In this document: one piece after another, positions 33,883-44,925 of the stretch
Layout of the letters: the number at the start of each line of letters is the position of its first letter
Position numbering within the stretch: position 1 is the stretch's first letter
Source of the DNA: Kuschelorhynchus macadamiae
Lineage: Eukaryota; Arthropoda; Insecta; Coleoptera; Curculionidae
DNA: 64,000 bases
Assembly (NCBI GenBank): GCA_030620095.1
Contig: JAUTXW010002103.1
Span: 558,001 to 622,000, forward strand
Direction: 5' to 3'
The notes under the pieces: generated by a model
Told to the model about the DNA's origin: nothing
What the model saw: the letters and a program-made list of their open reading frames with translations, nothing else
The model's database searches: none
Position numbers and translations under genes: made by a program

Positions 33883-34516
33883 TATTATACAATGCATTTT
33901 AAATTATGCCTAAAAACCAAGTGTGGCATGGTAGGAAAGTAGAATCTGGTAAAATATTGGTATGAATCCAATATGGTGGAGCAAAATTGCTTTCAATATC
34001 TGAAAAGACAGTGTATGTATGTGTTACTAAATGGCTAGTGCGGTACTAAATTGGATCAATTTTGACTCTTCATAACAAAAGGAAAGAAACAGAGCGAGGA
34101 AAGTTCCAGGTAAAGAAAATGTATCGATTTTTTTTTAAATAAATAACCCTCCCTCCTTTCCTGGGATTTGGTCAACATAATTTTTCCACTAGACTATGGA
34201 ATACCACAGCCGAAATTGAGTTAAATAGTATTAAGAGGCTTTTTTAATAATAAATTCCATTTTTGTCTGTACCTTTGCTGGCCGATTTTGCCAGAAAACA
34301 TGGCAGAAATAAAAAATATTTTCTTGAATATATTTTACTTTAAACCGAACTTGTAGGGGTTCTAATATATGAAATATCTAGTTGCCTTTGAAACTGACGT
34401 TAAAAAAGTGCATGATTTGTTTTAAGAAAGGTCAAACAATTTGGAGGTGATTTTCATACCTTTTTTCTTAGTGAATAAAATAAAATCTTTATAATTAATA
34501 GGTAAGTTGATTTATC
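33883..34516. other. intron sequence with a scrap of the dispersed repeat
   Basis: A CAATATGGTGGAGCAAAATTG-like piece at 33930-34070 belongs to the repeat family at 28177. Otherwise no gene or bounded element was seen. Confidence 0.4.
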
Positions 34517-35689
34517 ATGGAAAACAACGAGCAAGGTATGTTGTTTAGAAATATTGTATGTCATAACGTTATATTTAAACTTCGGACAATTTTGAGTCGG
34601 TTATAAATGGCAGTGTATTTTTTAGTATATTTTTTTTATTTCAAAATTGAAAAGTCATTTTGTTTATGATTTCACCACATTTCACCTATCGCATATATTT
34701 TTTTAAATTACGCATACTTTCTTCTTATATTTTCTGCTAACAAACGTTGCCGGAAAATGCCGATAAGAAAATATAGAGTAATTAAATTAGGGTTGACCAG
34801 CAGTCATATCTTTGGTTGGTCGTTAATTTTAGATAAAAATGGATAAACTTATTTCAGCCACATAAAAACGTTGAGACATATTTCTTAGTTTATAAAATAT
34901 CCGCTAGGGGATGCAACAGCAAAATGATAGTCTAATTATTGATTTTCTTGTAAATTTTGCCTGTTAAAATTTATTTAAAATATACAATTCTTAACCAATT
35001 ATACACATTTTTTTTACTTTTCCATTTTTGCATGTTCTCGATAATAAAGCGATATGAAAATACGTTTAAAAACATCTTTTTAATATTAAGAAAATATCTA
35101 TTTGTTACTGAAGAAAGTTTTTATAGGTAATATTTATTATCGCGCGTTTACCCAATAAATACGGCTAATGTCTTTTTGTTCAGGATCTGCTTAATTTCAC
35201 CAAAAATAATTTGCTATCTATTGTTTTTATTTCATTAACAGGCGAACATGGAGTTTTAACATTAAGCTTCCGACAATTAAGTGAAATTATTATAAGTTTC
35301 CCGGAAAAAATCTAAATACAAAATTCTTAAGACTAAAGGGTAGAATTTTGGTACTGACTGGCTATACGTCATTGACCATTGAGGCTAAAAAAACTGTAAA
35401 TAACTTTTATTATAAATTTATGAATAAATGGAATTCGACAAACAGAAGAAAACAACGAATTGTTGAACAATCCAGTGTATGGCTTGAGACCGGAGAGTAT
35501 AGGAGCGAAAATAATATAAATGCGGCAAAATTATTAAAACCAATAAATCAAGAGTCGGAAAAAGCAGACGATTATTTCAATGCTTTAAATAAGAAAAAGC
35601 AATGCTTGTATTCCCGACTTACTGGAGGTTGGTGGTGGAACCGAAGCTACCAAAATTCCAGTATAAATTCACATGAATACCGGCTATAA
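34517..35689 (+). pseudogene. possible two-exon gene or transposon ORF of unknown family
   Basis: ATG GAA AAC AAC GAG CAA G at 34517-34535 ends in a donor (CAAG|GTATGT). An acceptor TTCATTAACAG at 35241 continues in the same phase as G-EHGVLTLSFRQLSEIII. A frameshift near 35300 then leads into the 113-residue frame ending at 35689, which includes TIEAKKTVNNFYYKFMNKWN, a W-N-R pattern, and EKADDYFNALNKKKQ. The wording recalls N-termini of uncharacterised insect transposon proteins, but I cannot name it. It lies inside intron 1 of the secreted-protein gene. Confidence 0.4.
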
Positions 35690-37175
35690 ACCCTAATTGC
35701 CCCATATATCCTTCATATGACCAGGTCTTAGAGGAAAATGTTACCCTGCTGGAATTGTTGTGAGTGAATCTCAGGCTAAACTTCAACTTTGATTTGTAAA
35801 TGGGGTTTCTCAGAATACAAACAAAGTTTTAATATTAGTAATTCAGATTCCAGCATTTTTTTTTACTTCTCTAGTAGCCATCAGACTCAGTTTAGAGCAA
35901 AATAACAAACCTGATATCATAATCTGGCAAAATTGCAGGCCTTCCTCAACACGGCCCTATTAAGGTTCAATTCGCTAAAGATACTAAAGAGTTGAAGGTG
36001 CTACAAAAAAAAACATGGATTTTAAGATCAAAAACCTTATTCCCATTAATTATATCCTGGGTGGTATTGTTGTCCAAGTAAAGTATAAACTAATTTTTAC
36101 AATGGAGAGACGGTAAGGTTCAACGGAAAACAATTCCACCCAAAAAAGTTTTTATGTGGTGCAACGTCGGGGGAATTTAATAAAATTGAAGCATTCAGTG
36201 GTATTTAACAATGTCCCGAAAAAAATAATACTATGTAGATTTTTCTAAAATTTATTATGGGGGTATTGCAGACATTGGACCCACTATCCTGCCTAGTTAT
36301 TTCTAGAAATGTACGAGATATATCAAAAAACTAAAATATAAAAAAAATTTAATAACCTGTATCTCGGACACTGTCAACATTAGTACTGAGATTAAGTTAG
36401 TTTAGATTATCATATCTTAGCACCAGGTATACATTTCAAGGTTTTACAGACACCCTATAGATAAAAGACGTTCTGATCTCCTATAAAAGCAATTATTTTA
36501 ATTTTAACACCCTGTATAATAAAAATATAGCAAGAAAATAGTTTTGACATCTAATTTCACCAAAGTGGACATATTTTACTCAGTAAAAACAAACAAAATA
36601 CTTTAGATTAATTTATGCCATGTTTTTGGCAAAATCGACCAGTGTGGGCCGTGTCTAAATCACATATGGATGGGGTTAAAAGAAGATAAAAAAAATCAGT
36701 ACATTTTCTTTATCCGTAACGTCCGCCGTTATGAATATGTCCTTTTATTAGGAATAGTAGTATACGATCCTATTTAATTCCACGCATAGTCATCAAGACT
36801 GATTTTTTAATATTTTTTTCAGATTGATTTTACCCATAGGCTTAATAACAAGGAGACCATCGTCTTGTTCTGTTTCATTCATAAGATCGCGTATGTTGTG
36901 ATACAATGATTAAAGTAAATAAACGTGTACTTTATCTCTTCTTTGATTGTCTAAACTTTTTATTTAGTCGCCATTTTGTTCCGCCATCCTGAATTTGAAT
37001 CAAAATTTTAGTGTATCTCTGTATGACACTTAATTCTGTTGCAAAGTTAAAAATCAATCGAGTAAGTAATTTTTAAGTAGTAATTTTAATAAACTCATTT
37101 TGTTCCGCCATGTTTTACTAAAATGTTACCATGTCATCCTCATTTGACCAAAATTCAATCGGTAGGTTTTAGCTA
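35690..37175. other. intron sequence with repeat scraps
   Basis: No coding region. ACACCCTGTATAATA at about 36510 resembles end sequences common in insect repeats. From 36600 to 37170 minus-strand versions of the dispersed repeat (CGCCATTTTGTTCCGCCA, GAATTTGAATCAAAATTTT) recur. Confidence 0.4.
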
Positions 37176-37320
37176 TGACACGCCCCGAAAAAACAGAGAC
37201 TCTAAATTGAGGATGGTTTTGGGCATCTTGGGACTCTGAAATGTGAAGATCTGGAAAAATTGCAGAGTCTGATTTTTTTACGATTACAAAACTGCGCACT
37301 TACGGGGGAAGTAAAAATTA
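37176..37320 (-). repeat. dispersed repeat family, copy next to exon 2
   Basis: On the minus strand TTTGTAATCGTAAAAAAATC is followed by CAGATCTTCACATTTC and GAGTCCCAAGATGCC, matching the order at 28190-28265. It ends ~15 bp before the exon 2 acceptor. Confidence 0.55.
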
Positions 37321-37335
37321 GCTTCACGTTTTTAG

Positions 37336-37535
37336 GTTATATCGGATTCTGAAAATTTAACACCCGATGATGAGGATTTCAGTGATTCCGGAACTTTTTA
37401 CGACTTTTTAACTTCTCTGGAACTGCAGAGCGGCCTCAGCACACTGGAACCAAGTCACACAGTGTTCGGTGTTAATTGCCCCGATCTAACAAATTGCACC
37501 GTCAATCCGAAAGGGAATATAATATGGGACACTAG
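37336..37535 (+). CDS. exon 2 of the small secreted protein
   Basis: An acceptor (CACGTTTTTAG, AG at 37334-37335) and a donor (ACTAG|GTAAGT) bound a 200-base frame without stops. It starts VISDSENLTPDDEDFSDSG, an acidic stretch suited to a mature N-terminus. It continues with FYDFLTSLELQSG, the VNCPDLTNC pair of cysteines, and NPKGNIIWDT. Phase 0 at the start matches exon 1, and phase 2 at the end matches exon 3. The codon split by the second intron is AG+A. Two Cys here plus four in exon 3 give six in the mature protein. I do not recognise the family. Confidence 0.65.
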
Positions 37536-37907
37536 GTAAGTAGTTTAAAGTAGTGACTATTAACGAGCCTATAAGGGGGTTTGTCTAATCCAGTATTTGG
37601 AGGGTTAAATTTCAGGCAATATTGGCAAATAGGCCAATTTTTTAAAATTTTTGGCTCCATTGAACTAACCAAAGTTTACATTGCTTGCCCTCCACATCCA
37701 TATAAGACAGTTTATACCAGGTGACAATAAAACCACTCCTCATGGCACCATTTGACAACGGCTAGAGATAAAAATATAGAATTTGGTATGTTGATATAGT
37801 CAAAAGCAGGGTTATCGTGCGGGTCATACGATTTATCAACGACAAACTTTTTAAGTTTGTTTTTCTTTTATTACGTGTAACCATATCCTCCGCATAAAAT
37901 CCGGAAG
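37536..37907. other. start of intron 2
   Basis: No gene. The minus-strand frame at 37762-37980 overlaps the transposase start and is a shadow. Confidence 0.4.
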
Positions 37908-38832
37908 ATGAAATGTTGGGTTCTCGATATAAAAAGGACTGTAATCGAAGATTTTTATGCCGAGTTGCCACATATAGCAAGTCAGCGTATTCAGTTTTTA
38001 AAGAAATACACGGAAAATGTTAATTCAAAATTTAGAAAAGTGGTATTTTTAGACGAGACTTGGATATTTTCTAATGGAAGTGGTTCGAAATCTTGGCAGG
38101 ACGAGTCTGTAAAAAGTGTCAAGAGAAAAAAGGGATGTGGGACGGGAAAAGAGTTCATCATTTTGCATGCAGGTTCTTCAACAGGATTTCTCCCAGGTGC
38201 AAGTTTACTGTTTTCTTCAACATCCAAAAGTATGTACTATCATGATAATATGAACTGTGAAGTGTTTGAAAAGTGGTTAAAAGAACAACTGATTTCAAAT
38301 TTAGATGCTCCATCTTTAATCATTCTGGACAATGCATCTTATCATTCAAGAATCTTAAATAAACAACCTACTTCATCCTGGAAGAAAAGTGATATTTATG
38401 ACTGGCTAACAAAATCCTTTACCCAATATGCTGAAACTAGAACTTCTTTTAATGACAAAATCTATTAATAAACCAACAATATGTGCCGTAGATGAAATAT
38501 TACGGGAAAATGGACATGAGGTTTTACGACTGCCGCCATACCATTGCCAGCTTAACGGAATAGAATTAATATGGGCTGGGGCAAAATCATATTACGAAAA
38601 ACACGTGAACGATAGTCTTACATCAGATGAAGTGCAAATTGTTTGGCAAGATTCATTAAATTATATTACGCCGGAGTAATGGAAGAAATCTGTGGAACAT
38701 ACGGAGAAATTAATATGGGATTGGTGGAATCGAGAACGAGTTCTAGATGTCGAAATAGCACCAATGATAATTGTGCCATTTGAGGACGACTCAGAAGATG
38801 AGGACTTTTTAAGTGATGATGATATTTTTTAA
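37908..38832 (+). pseudogene. second DDE transposase lineage related to DD82E
   Basis: The frame shows FRKVVFLDETWIFSNGSGSK (first Asp), KEFIILHAGSSTGFLPGASL, IILDNASYHSRILN (second Asp), LRLPPYHCQLNGIELIWAGA (Glu) and an acidic end DDSEDEDFLSDDDIF. The plan is the same as in the DD82E copies (LDETW, HAGS-GF-PGA, DNASYH, LRLPPY). The sequence is very different, though, and the D-to-E gap is about 78 residues. A frameshift lies near 38410 and a TAA at 38677. The DNA-binding N-terminus is missing and no terminal repeats were found. Confidence 0.75.
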
Positions 38833-39432
<600 letters not shown>

Positions 39433-39439
39433 GGGCCTT

Positions 39440-39660
39440 AATTTAAACCAAAAATTTAAAGAAATCGGATAAGTAGTTTTTTAGCTATGCCAGATAGACT
39501 GACGGAAAGACATACCTACAGACAGACGAAATTGAGAAAACATGTTTTCCGGCATCTAGGGACCTTTAAACGTAAAGATCTGAAAAAATCTCACGAGGGA
39601 AATAATAACTAATTATCTTGTGTTTTTAACAAAAGTGTATAATATTTTTGCAAAATAATT
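39440..39660 (-). repeat. dispersed repeat family, intron 2 copy
   Basis: Minus strand shows CTCGTGAGATTTTTTCAGAT, ACGTTTAAAGGTCCCTAGATG and CTGTCTGTAGG, matching the 28177 family in order. Confidence 0.55.
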
Positions 39661-40159
39661 TTTTTTTGTTATCACAATTCAAAAAGAAAACAAGTTTTCT
39701 TTGCACAGGGGTGGCCAGCATTTAAATAAATGACACTGTATAAGTGGTTAGATTTTTAGGTCAAGCAGGGCTCATGATTTTTGGTAATTGATAAAAAAAT
39801 CTCACTTTCATTAAGTGGTTGTATAAACAGAACATATCCTGATTGTTCTACTGATTCGAACCGCCTTCCGACTTTATTAAGGCGCTTGCCATTTTGTGTA
39901 TTTTTGTTTTTACCAACCAAAAAATTTTAACCAAATACATATTTAGCGAATTTTCTTATTTAGTCTCTCGGCATTTAATATATAAAATAATATTAAGTAG
40001 CTATTTTAATAATACAGCGTAATATAATAAAAAAAACTATTTCCTTTCTCCCTGTATATTTGTAAATAGCTCATCGAGATTGAATAGCTCGATAAAAGAA
40101 TCATACAACATTTTGGTATTCACTGTGTTTTCTGATTTGATTCATAATGTTGGTGACCT
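39661..40159. other. unassigned intron sequence before the recombinase remnant
   Basis: No supported frame. It may include the eroded N-terminal part of the tyrosine recombinase. Confidence 0.35.
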
Positions 40160-41031
40160 TTGGACCCGCACGATAAGACCGCATTCGACGATATCAGCAA
40201 ATTTAGAAATTTAGTCGCCTTCCTCAAAAGAAAATCTGAGGGATATCAATCAAAAAAGTCAAGGGTATTAACTAAAACCAATATTACAACATTCCTTCTA
40301 GAAGCGGGTGACAAAAAATACTTATGTATGAAAGTAGCACTGATTATTGGGCTAGAAGGAGCTTGGAGGCAAGAGGAGTTAACAAATTTGTTGTTGGAAA
40401 ATGTCAAGAATGAAGGGCGATGTTATCTTTTTTTACCGAAAACGAAAATAGCCAGGGAATTCTATGTAACATCTGGAAATATTCAAGAGATAGACATGGT
40501 TTAACTAGTTCGAAAATACATCGTCGCCCATATAACATCGAGCATGGTAGGTTTTTCATCCAATTTCGAAATCGCGTGTGTATGGAGCAACCGGTTGGTA
40601 TCAATTCTTTTGGATCCTCGCCAAAACAAATTGCTTTGGATCTCAAACTTGACCATCCACAAGAATATACGTGGCATTGCTTTCGAAGATCATCTACGTC
40701 CCTATTGGCAGATTCAGGACGTGAAATTCTAACAGTTACTCGTCATGGTCGCTGGCGATCCAATACGGTTGGGGAAAACTATATTAAAAATTCTGCAGAA
40801 AATAAAAAAAAAATAGCATCCAAAATTCTGGGTGAAACGAGAGAAACTTTGGACGAGACCCGAAAAAAAATGAAACAAAGCCATCACACGATCAGTTTAA
40901 ATAATGAAAACAATGTATTGACTACAAATTTTATAATAAATAATTTTTTATGTTTTATGGTTTTTAATAAAATAATTTATAAAAATCTTCGCTTTTTCTA
41001 TATTACAAATTTCAAATCAAAAAATAAATGA
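40160..41031 (+). pseudogene. Crypton-like tyrosine recombinase remnant
   Basis: The first frame (40160-40504) has FLKRKSEGYQSKKSRVLTK, a LEAGDKKYLCMKVALIIGLE segment and GAWRQEELTNLLLENV, where the first catalytic Arg is expected. After a frameshift near 40440, the second frame reads EYTWHCFRRSSTSLLADSG (H-x-x-R), VTRHGRWRSNTVGENYIKNS (His/Trp and the likely Tyr nucleophile) and a basic end. These are the catalytic blocks of tyrosine recombinases. The short C-terminal layout fits Crypton transposons of animals better than DIRS, as no RT is nearby. The N-terminus is eroded. Confidence 0.7.
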
Positions 41032-41051
41032 GTGAAAATACGTGCGGTAAT

Positions 41052-41092
41052 GAAGCTCTTAACTCACGCAAAATACGTGGGTTAAGAGCTTC
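41052..41092. repeat. 17-bp hairpin downstream of the recombinase
   Basis: GAAGCTCTTAACTCACG pairs with CGTGGGTTAAGAGCTTC around a 7-base loop, with one G-T wobble. It could mark the end of the Crypton-like element or a folded terminator-like structure. Confidence 0.6.
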
Positions 41093-41286
41093 TTAATGTA
41101 GATAAAATATTATTATCTTCTGGCGTGTTGTAATGACATAATTTTAATTGTCATATTTTTAGTATTAAAATAACACAATCATCCGCCTCGGCTGACACAT
41201 CGTCTGATAATTCTAACGGCTAGTCTCATAATGATCGCTATTTCGATCCTTATAACATAAATAACTATTGTAATTTTAATTTTTAG

Positions 41287-41530
41287 AGCTAGCTTGTACA
41301 GTGCTCACATGATGCAGAGTTTCGAGGGCGACGAAGAATCCCAGAGAACCACGATAGATGGATGTCTAAAGTATAATCCAACCGACAGCACGGAATTCAA
41401 CACCTGCATGAGCACCGTTAGAAGAAGGATGAGAATTTATTTAGTTACCACTTTTGAGACGAACTTCAGAAGTATCCTGGAGGGCAACTGCGATCTGGCT
41501 AGCGAAAATTGCGTTTCTCCGGCTAGTTAG
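41287..41530 (+). CDS. exon 3 (last) of the small secreted protein
   Basis: An acceptor (TTTTAATTTTTAG, AG at 41285-41286) and a one-base completion of the split codon (AG+A, Arg) lead into ASLYSAHMMQSFEGDEESQ. Cysteines follow in DGCL, NTCM, GNCD and ENCV before TAG at 41528. Spacing between the four Cys is 13, 27 and 6 residues. The paralogous exon at 18524 has 12, 27 and 7. The exon appears helical and carries a basic run (RRRMR) in the middle. No AATAAA was seen close downstream. The family is unknown. The six-cysteine spacing does not fit odorant-binding or chemosensory proteins. Confidence 0.7.
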
Positions 41531-41734
41531 ACATAGAAGAATTTTCTTAATACTTCGACGCCTTTATAGATATTTAGTTTATAAGTCAATTCACAAGCCT
41601 AAGTTATTTATTATATTATTTTTATTGCATAAACTAGCATATTTAAGTAAAACATTACCTTTTGTAAAGTAAAAAAATATTATCCAGTATCCGGGTGACA
41701 CTAAAGTTCCTTAGAACGGAAGCCTTCACGGCTT

Positions 41735-41935
41735 AGTCAAATAAGAAGTCGTGGTTCTTGGGATTAGACCGTGTCAAATTAGAATTAGAATCCGACATTT
41801 TGCCTTCGATTGCACGAAACATCTTCAGGGAACTTTACTCTTCGAGATCTGACACTGAATGAGCCCGGAGAGATTCAGGAGGGCCTTTATACCCGACTCG
41901 TGCTCGTCGAAACGTGACCCTGTGTTAAGATCGGT
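41735..41935 (-). repeat. dispersed hammerhead-bearing repeat, third copy
   Basis: Minus strand: a TATAAA near 41890, TCATTCAGTGTC, then GTTCCCTGAAGATG and the degraded core, then TTTGACACGG and AATCCCAAGAACCACGAC. It resembles the copies at 18240 and 24590. It lies 200 bp downstream of exon 3, and a Penelope-like RT fragment follows at 42112. Confidence 0.6.
41794..41828 (-). ncRNA. degraded hammerhead-like core
   Basis: CTGAAGA is kept, but stem II is broken (GTTT for GCCT) and GAAAC reads AAAAT. It is a fossil. Confidence 0.35.
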
Positions 41936-42111
41936 TTCCACTCTTTTTTTATAGGATTAAAAATTTTAATGGGTTTTCTGATTTTTTGTTTATAAAATCC
42001 TGAAACGGCTGCCAGAAACTTAGTTTCGTTTACAATTTGGCCAGTGGTATGCTGGTATCAGCTACTGCAGACTGAATGTGTGTTTGTTTTTAATACATCG
42101 CTCATGCCCCT

Positions 42112-42430
42112 TATATATCAGACGTATTGGACCACATCAATCATGATAATAACTTAATAGATCTATTGGAAGCTTGCCTTACATCTACTTACTACTACTA
42201 CATTTTTCAAGGAACTTTTTATGGACACAGGGGCAGCTGTGGGATCTCCTCTATCACTTGTGGTAGCGAATATCTTTATGAAGACCTTTAAGGATCTGCT
42301 CTACTAAAACTAAAACACTGGTTCATATATGTAGATGACACTTTTGTTGTTTGGCCTCATAGACAGTGTAATCTCCTTGTATTTCTGGACCATCTTAATC
42401 AACAACATCATAATATTAGATCAAAATACA
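42112..42430 (+). pseudogene. Penelope-like RT fragment, plus strand
   Basis: One frame has LDHINHDNN and ACLTSTYYYYIFQGTFY. A second has GAAVGSPLSLVVANIFMKTF. A third has KHWFIYVDDTFVVWPH (YVDD catalytic box) and LLVFLDHLNQQHHNI. These are consecutive Penelope-like RT blocks in their usual order. Two frame changes and the short length show a fossil. It differs from the neighbouring minus-strand element and may belong with the hammerhead repeat at 41735. Confidence 0.7.
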
Positions 42431-42745
42431 AGAGTTCTAACCACACTACACCACAACTTGTTACGTTCTGGACGCGCGTTTCTCTAACCAAGTTAGCAAC
42501 ATCAGCAGATGATATAAACTAAAGTAGCTTATCCTAACCGAGAATATTTATAGGTAAATGTGGTCACACTTGGTTGCACCCGACTGAACCGTTGTCAAGT
42601 AAACAATAGTAGGGACTATAGGGAATAGGCCCTCTGTCTTTATTTAGTGCTTTCATACCACATTTAACTATTTCTATACTCTCAAATGCATGCAATAATC
42701 TATTATTAGATACATTTTTAATCAACTTAAGATTATTTAAGTATT
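42419..42745 (-). repeat. left arm (pLTR) of the Penelope-like element
   Basis: Its reverse complement matches 44605-44925 almost throughout (for example TCGGGTGCAACCAAGTGTGA and CCTATAAATATTCTCGGTTA). It overlaps the end of the GIY-YIG frame. Confidence 0.85.
42467..42509 (-). ncRNA. hammerhead ribozyme motif in the left arm
   Basis: Minus strand order: TCTG (stem I), CTGATG with a one-base change in CTGATGA, CTAAC-TTG-GTTAG (stem II), GAAAC, palindromic ACGCGCGT (stem III), the GTC cleavage triplet, and CAGA (stem I partner). All three helices and the core are present, in the minimal type I form described for Penelope-like elements. Confidence 0.7.
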
Positions 42746-42963
42746 CCTATTTGGTGACTGTTTTCCAAAGCATGTTGAGCAACGCTTGACTTTTTTGTTC
42801 TTCCGTATCTTAAATGTGCCATGCGTTCTTTAAAACGAATGTTTATGGAGCGTTTAGTTTGCCCAACATATTTTAGATCGCAGTCATCACAGCTAATTTC
42901 ATAGATGCCACTCCTCTCCTTCAAGTCGACTTTGTCTTTAGGGCTTCCACGGAGATTTTTCAA
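42730..42963 (-). pseudogene. GIY-YIG endonuclease domain
   Basis: RSGIYEISCDDCDLKYVGQT gives the GIY and YVG motifs. KRSINIRFKERMAHLRYGR supplies the conserved Arg. A CDDC pair forms the Cys motif typical of Penelope endonucleases. AQHALENSH follows. The endonuclease is thought to nick the target for reverse transcription. It is in a different frame from the RT. Confidence 0.8.
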
Positions 42964-43035
42964 ACTGTTCTTCGTTTTGTAAGCTACTCTCTCTACTTTC
43001 GTATATCTGGCATTACTATGAACTTATTGGGAGCC

Positions 43036-43990
43036 TCAGGTGCTCACATGCTTATGTCTATTTACTAATTTATGTACGAAATTATCATTATATCCATTAC
43101 TTTTAGCTATGTTTTTAATCCGATTCATTTCGTTGTTAAAACGTTCTTTACTTAATGGAAAATTGACTAACCTGTGGGATAAGAAATGAAATGCTGCCAT
43201 TTTGTGTTGACGGCAATGAAATGAGTCGGATGTTATATATTTATCAGTATTAGTAAATTTCCTATAAATATCAAATTCTAATGTATCGTTATTTCTAATA
43301 ACTAACGTGTCGAGAAAAGCTAATTGCCCATGGTTCTTCTTTTCGTACTTAAAATTAATGGAAGGATATTTATTGTTTAATGTATCTAAGAAAGTGTCCA
43401 AATTTTCTGTTTTAGTATCAAAAATAGCAAATATATCGTCTACGTATCTATACCACACCCTTGGGAGTTCTTTTTTGAATTGGGTTTCTAATTTACCCAT
43501 AAACAAATTTGGGAGATAAGCAATTGCCCATCGCAGTTCCCTCAAGTTGTTTATAATATTTATTGTTGAACTGAAAAAAAAATTGATCCATACATAATTT
43601 TGTGAGAAGCAAATATTCATCAATGATTTCTTTCTTCAAATTATTGAATTCATGTAGTTCCTTTAGGTACTATAAAGCTAGTGGTATGGGTACACTAGCA
43701 AACAATGAGCTTACATCAAAAGATATTAAAATTTCACCTCATTTTAAGTGAACATCCTTAATTTTATGTAAGAATTCTAACGAGTTAGTAACCTCCAAGT
43801 TATCGTATGAGATATTTAATTTGCTGAATTCTTCTACTAACCATTTTGAAATATTGTACATTGGTGATCCAACAGCTGAAACAATCTCTCATGGACTTCC
43901 CAGGTTTATGGATTTTGGGAAGGCGATAGAGTTTAGATAACTGTGGGTTACTATGTCTTAGTTTGAATTTTAGTTTGTCGGACACAAGGT
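43036..43990 (-). pseudogene. Penelope-like reverse transcriptase
   Basis: From 43990 downward: LRHSNPQLSKLYRLPKIHKPG, then LISFDVSSLFASVPI (first catalytic Asp) near 43720, GTAMGNCLSP near 43530, RVWYRYVDDIFAIF (YVDD at 43435-43446), and LAFLDTLVIR near 43310. HKMAAFHFLSHRLVNFPLSK leads to the endonuclease. At least three frame changes separate these parts. Confidence 0.8.
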
Positions 43991-44019
43991 TTTTACACTG
44001 TCTTAAGGTACTTTTTACC

Positions 44020-44400
44020 TTGTTATCATTTTTGATAACGGGTGTTTCTCAATTAAATCGTAAGGACCAGTTTGAATCAAATTGTCTACTCTTTCAAAAT
44101 AATCTGTTTTGCCTAGTATAACAATCTTATTTCCTTTGTCAGCTTTTAAATAAAAACATTCTTCAGTACCTGGATAACTTCAGTATTTTTATAAGAAACA
44201 TATTTTGACTTGTTGTTAACAACGTTTTTTGAGATTTGGTTTCTGCAAGCCTCTCTAATGAATCCCTTAGTTGACTCTGGCACGTACTGAATGGAACTTT
44301 CGATGCTCGCTATAAAAGTTGGTAAACTATTTTTTACTGGAGGCCCTGCAAAATTCAAACCTTTATTCAATAGGGCGTTTTCTCTATCTATTATCAAAGG
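44020..44400 (-). pseudogene. Penelope-like protein N-terminal region
   Basis: The frame at 44146-44397 includes LLNKGLNFAGPPVKNSLPTF, and the next includes KADKGNKIVILGKTDYFERV. Both are conserved upstream blocks of Penelope-like proteins (LNKGLNF, ADKG). Confidence 0.7.
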
Positions 44401-44604
44401 ACTGAGAAGAAAGGTTTTCTACAATGTTCACGACTTCCGAAGAAATTTGTTTTTGTGGTTTCAACTTTCTCAGTTTGTGTTTAAGTGAACATATTTTCTT
44501 CAAAAAAATTGGCATCGATAACTACGAACATTTTTCTTTGGAAATCTAACCATTGTTCAAATTCTAAATTACTAAGCTTATAAGTAAGTTTTTTCACCAA
44601 ATAG

Positions 44605-44925
44605 GAATAAATAATCTTAAGATAATTAAAAATGTATCTAATAATAGATTATTAGATGCATTTGAGATTATAGAAATAGTTAAATGTGGTAAGAAAGCAC
44701 TAAAGAAAGATAGAGGGCTTATTTCTTATAGTCCCCTCTACTGCTTAATTGACCACGGTGCAGTCGGGTGCAACCAAGTGTGACTACATTTACCTATAAA
44801 TATTCTCGGTTAGGGTAAGTTACTTTAGTTTATATCATCTGCTGATGATGCTAACTTGGTTAATGAAACGCGCGCCCAGAACCTAACAGTTGTGGTATAG
44901 TGGGGTTACAGCTCTTGTATTTTGA
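44605..44925 (+). repeat. right arm of the Penelope-like element
   Basis: Inverted partner of 42419-42745. Confidence 0.85.
44838..44880 (+). ncRNA. hammerhead ribozyme motif in the right arm
   Basis: Plus strand: TCTG, a perfect CTGATGA, TAAC-TTG-GTTA stem II, GAAAC, the stem III run GCGCGC, and CAGA. The cleavage triplet reads GCC instead of GTC, so activity is likely reduced. It is on the strand opposite to the left-arm motif. Confidence 0.65.

Larger units (their letters stand above)
42419..44925 (-). mobile_element. nearly full-length Penelope-like element with inverted terminal arms
   Basis: Two ~330-bp arms (42419-42745 and 44605-44925) are reverse complements of each other, and each contains a hammerhead motif. 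Between them, on the minus strand, lie an N-terminal region, RT and a GIY-YIG endonuclease, the defining order of Penelope-like elements. Inverted pLTR copies are one of the known arrangements for this group. The coding part has several frame breaks, so the copy is dead but well preserved in structure. Confidence 0.85.
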
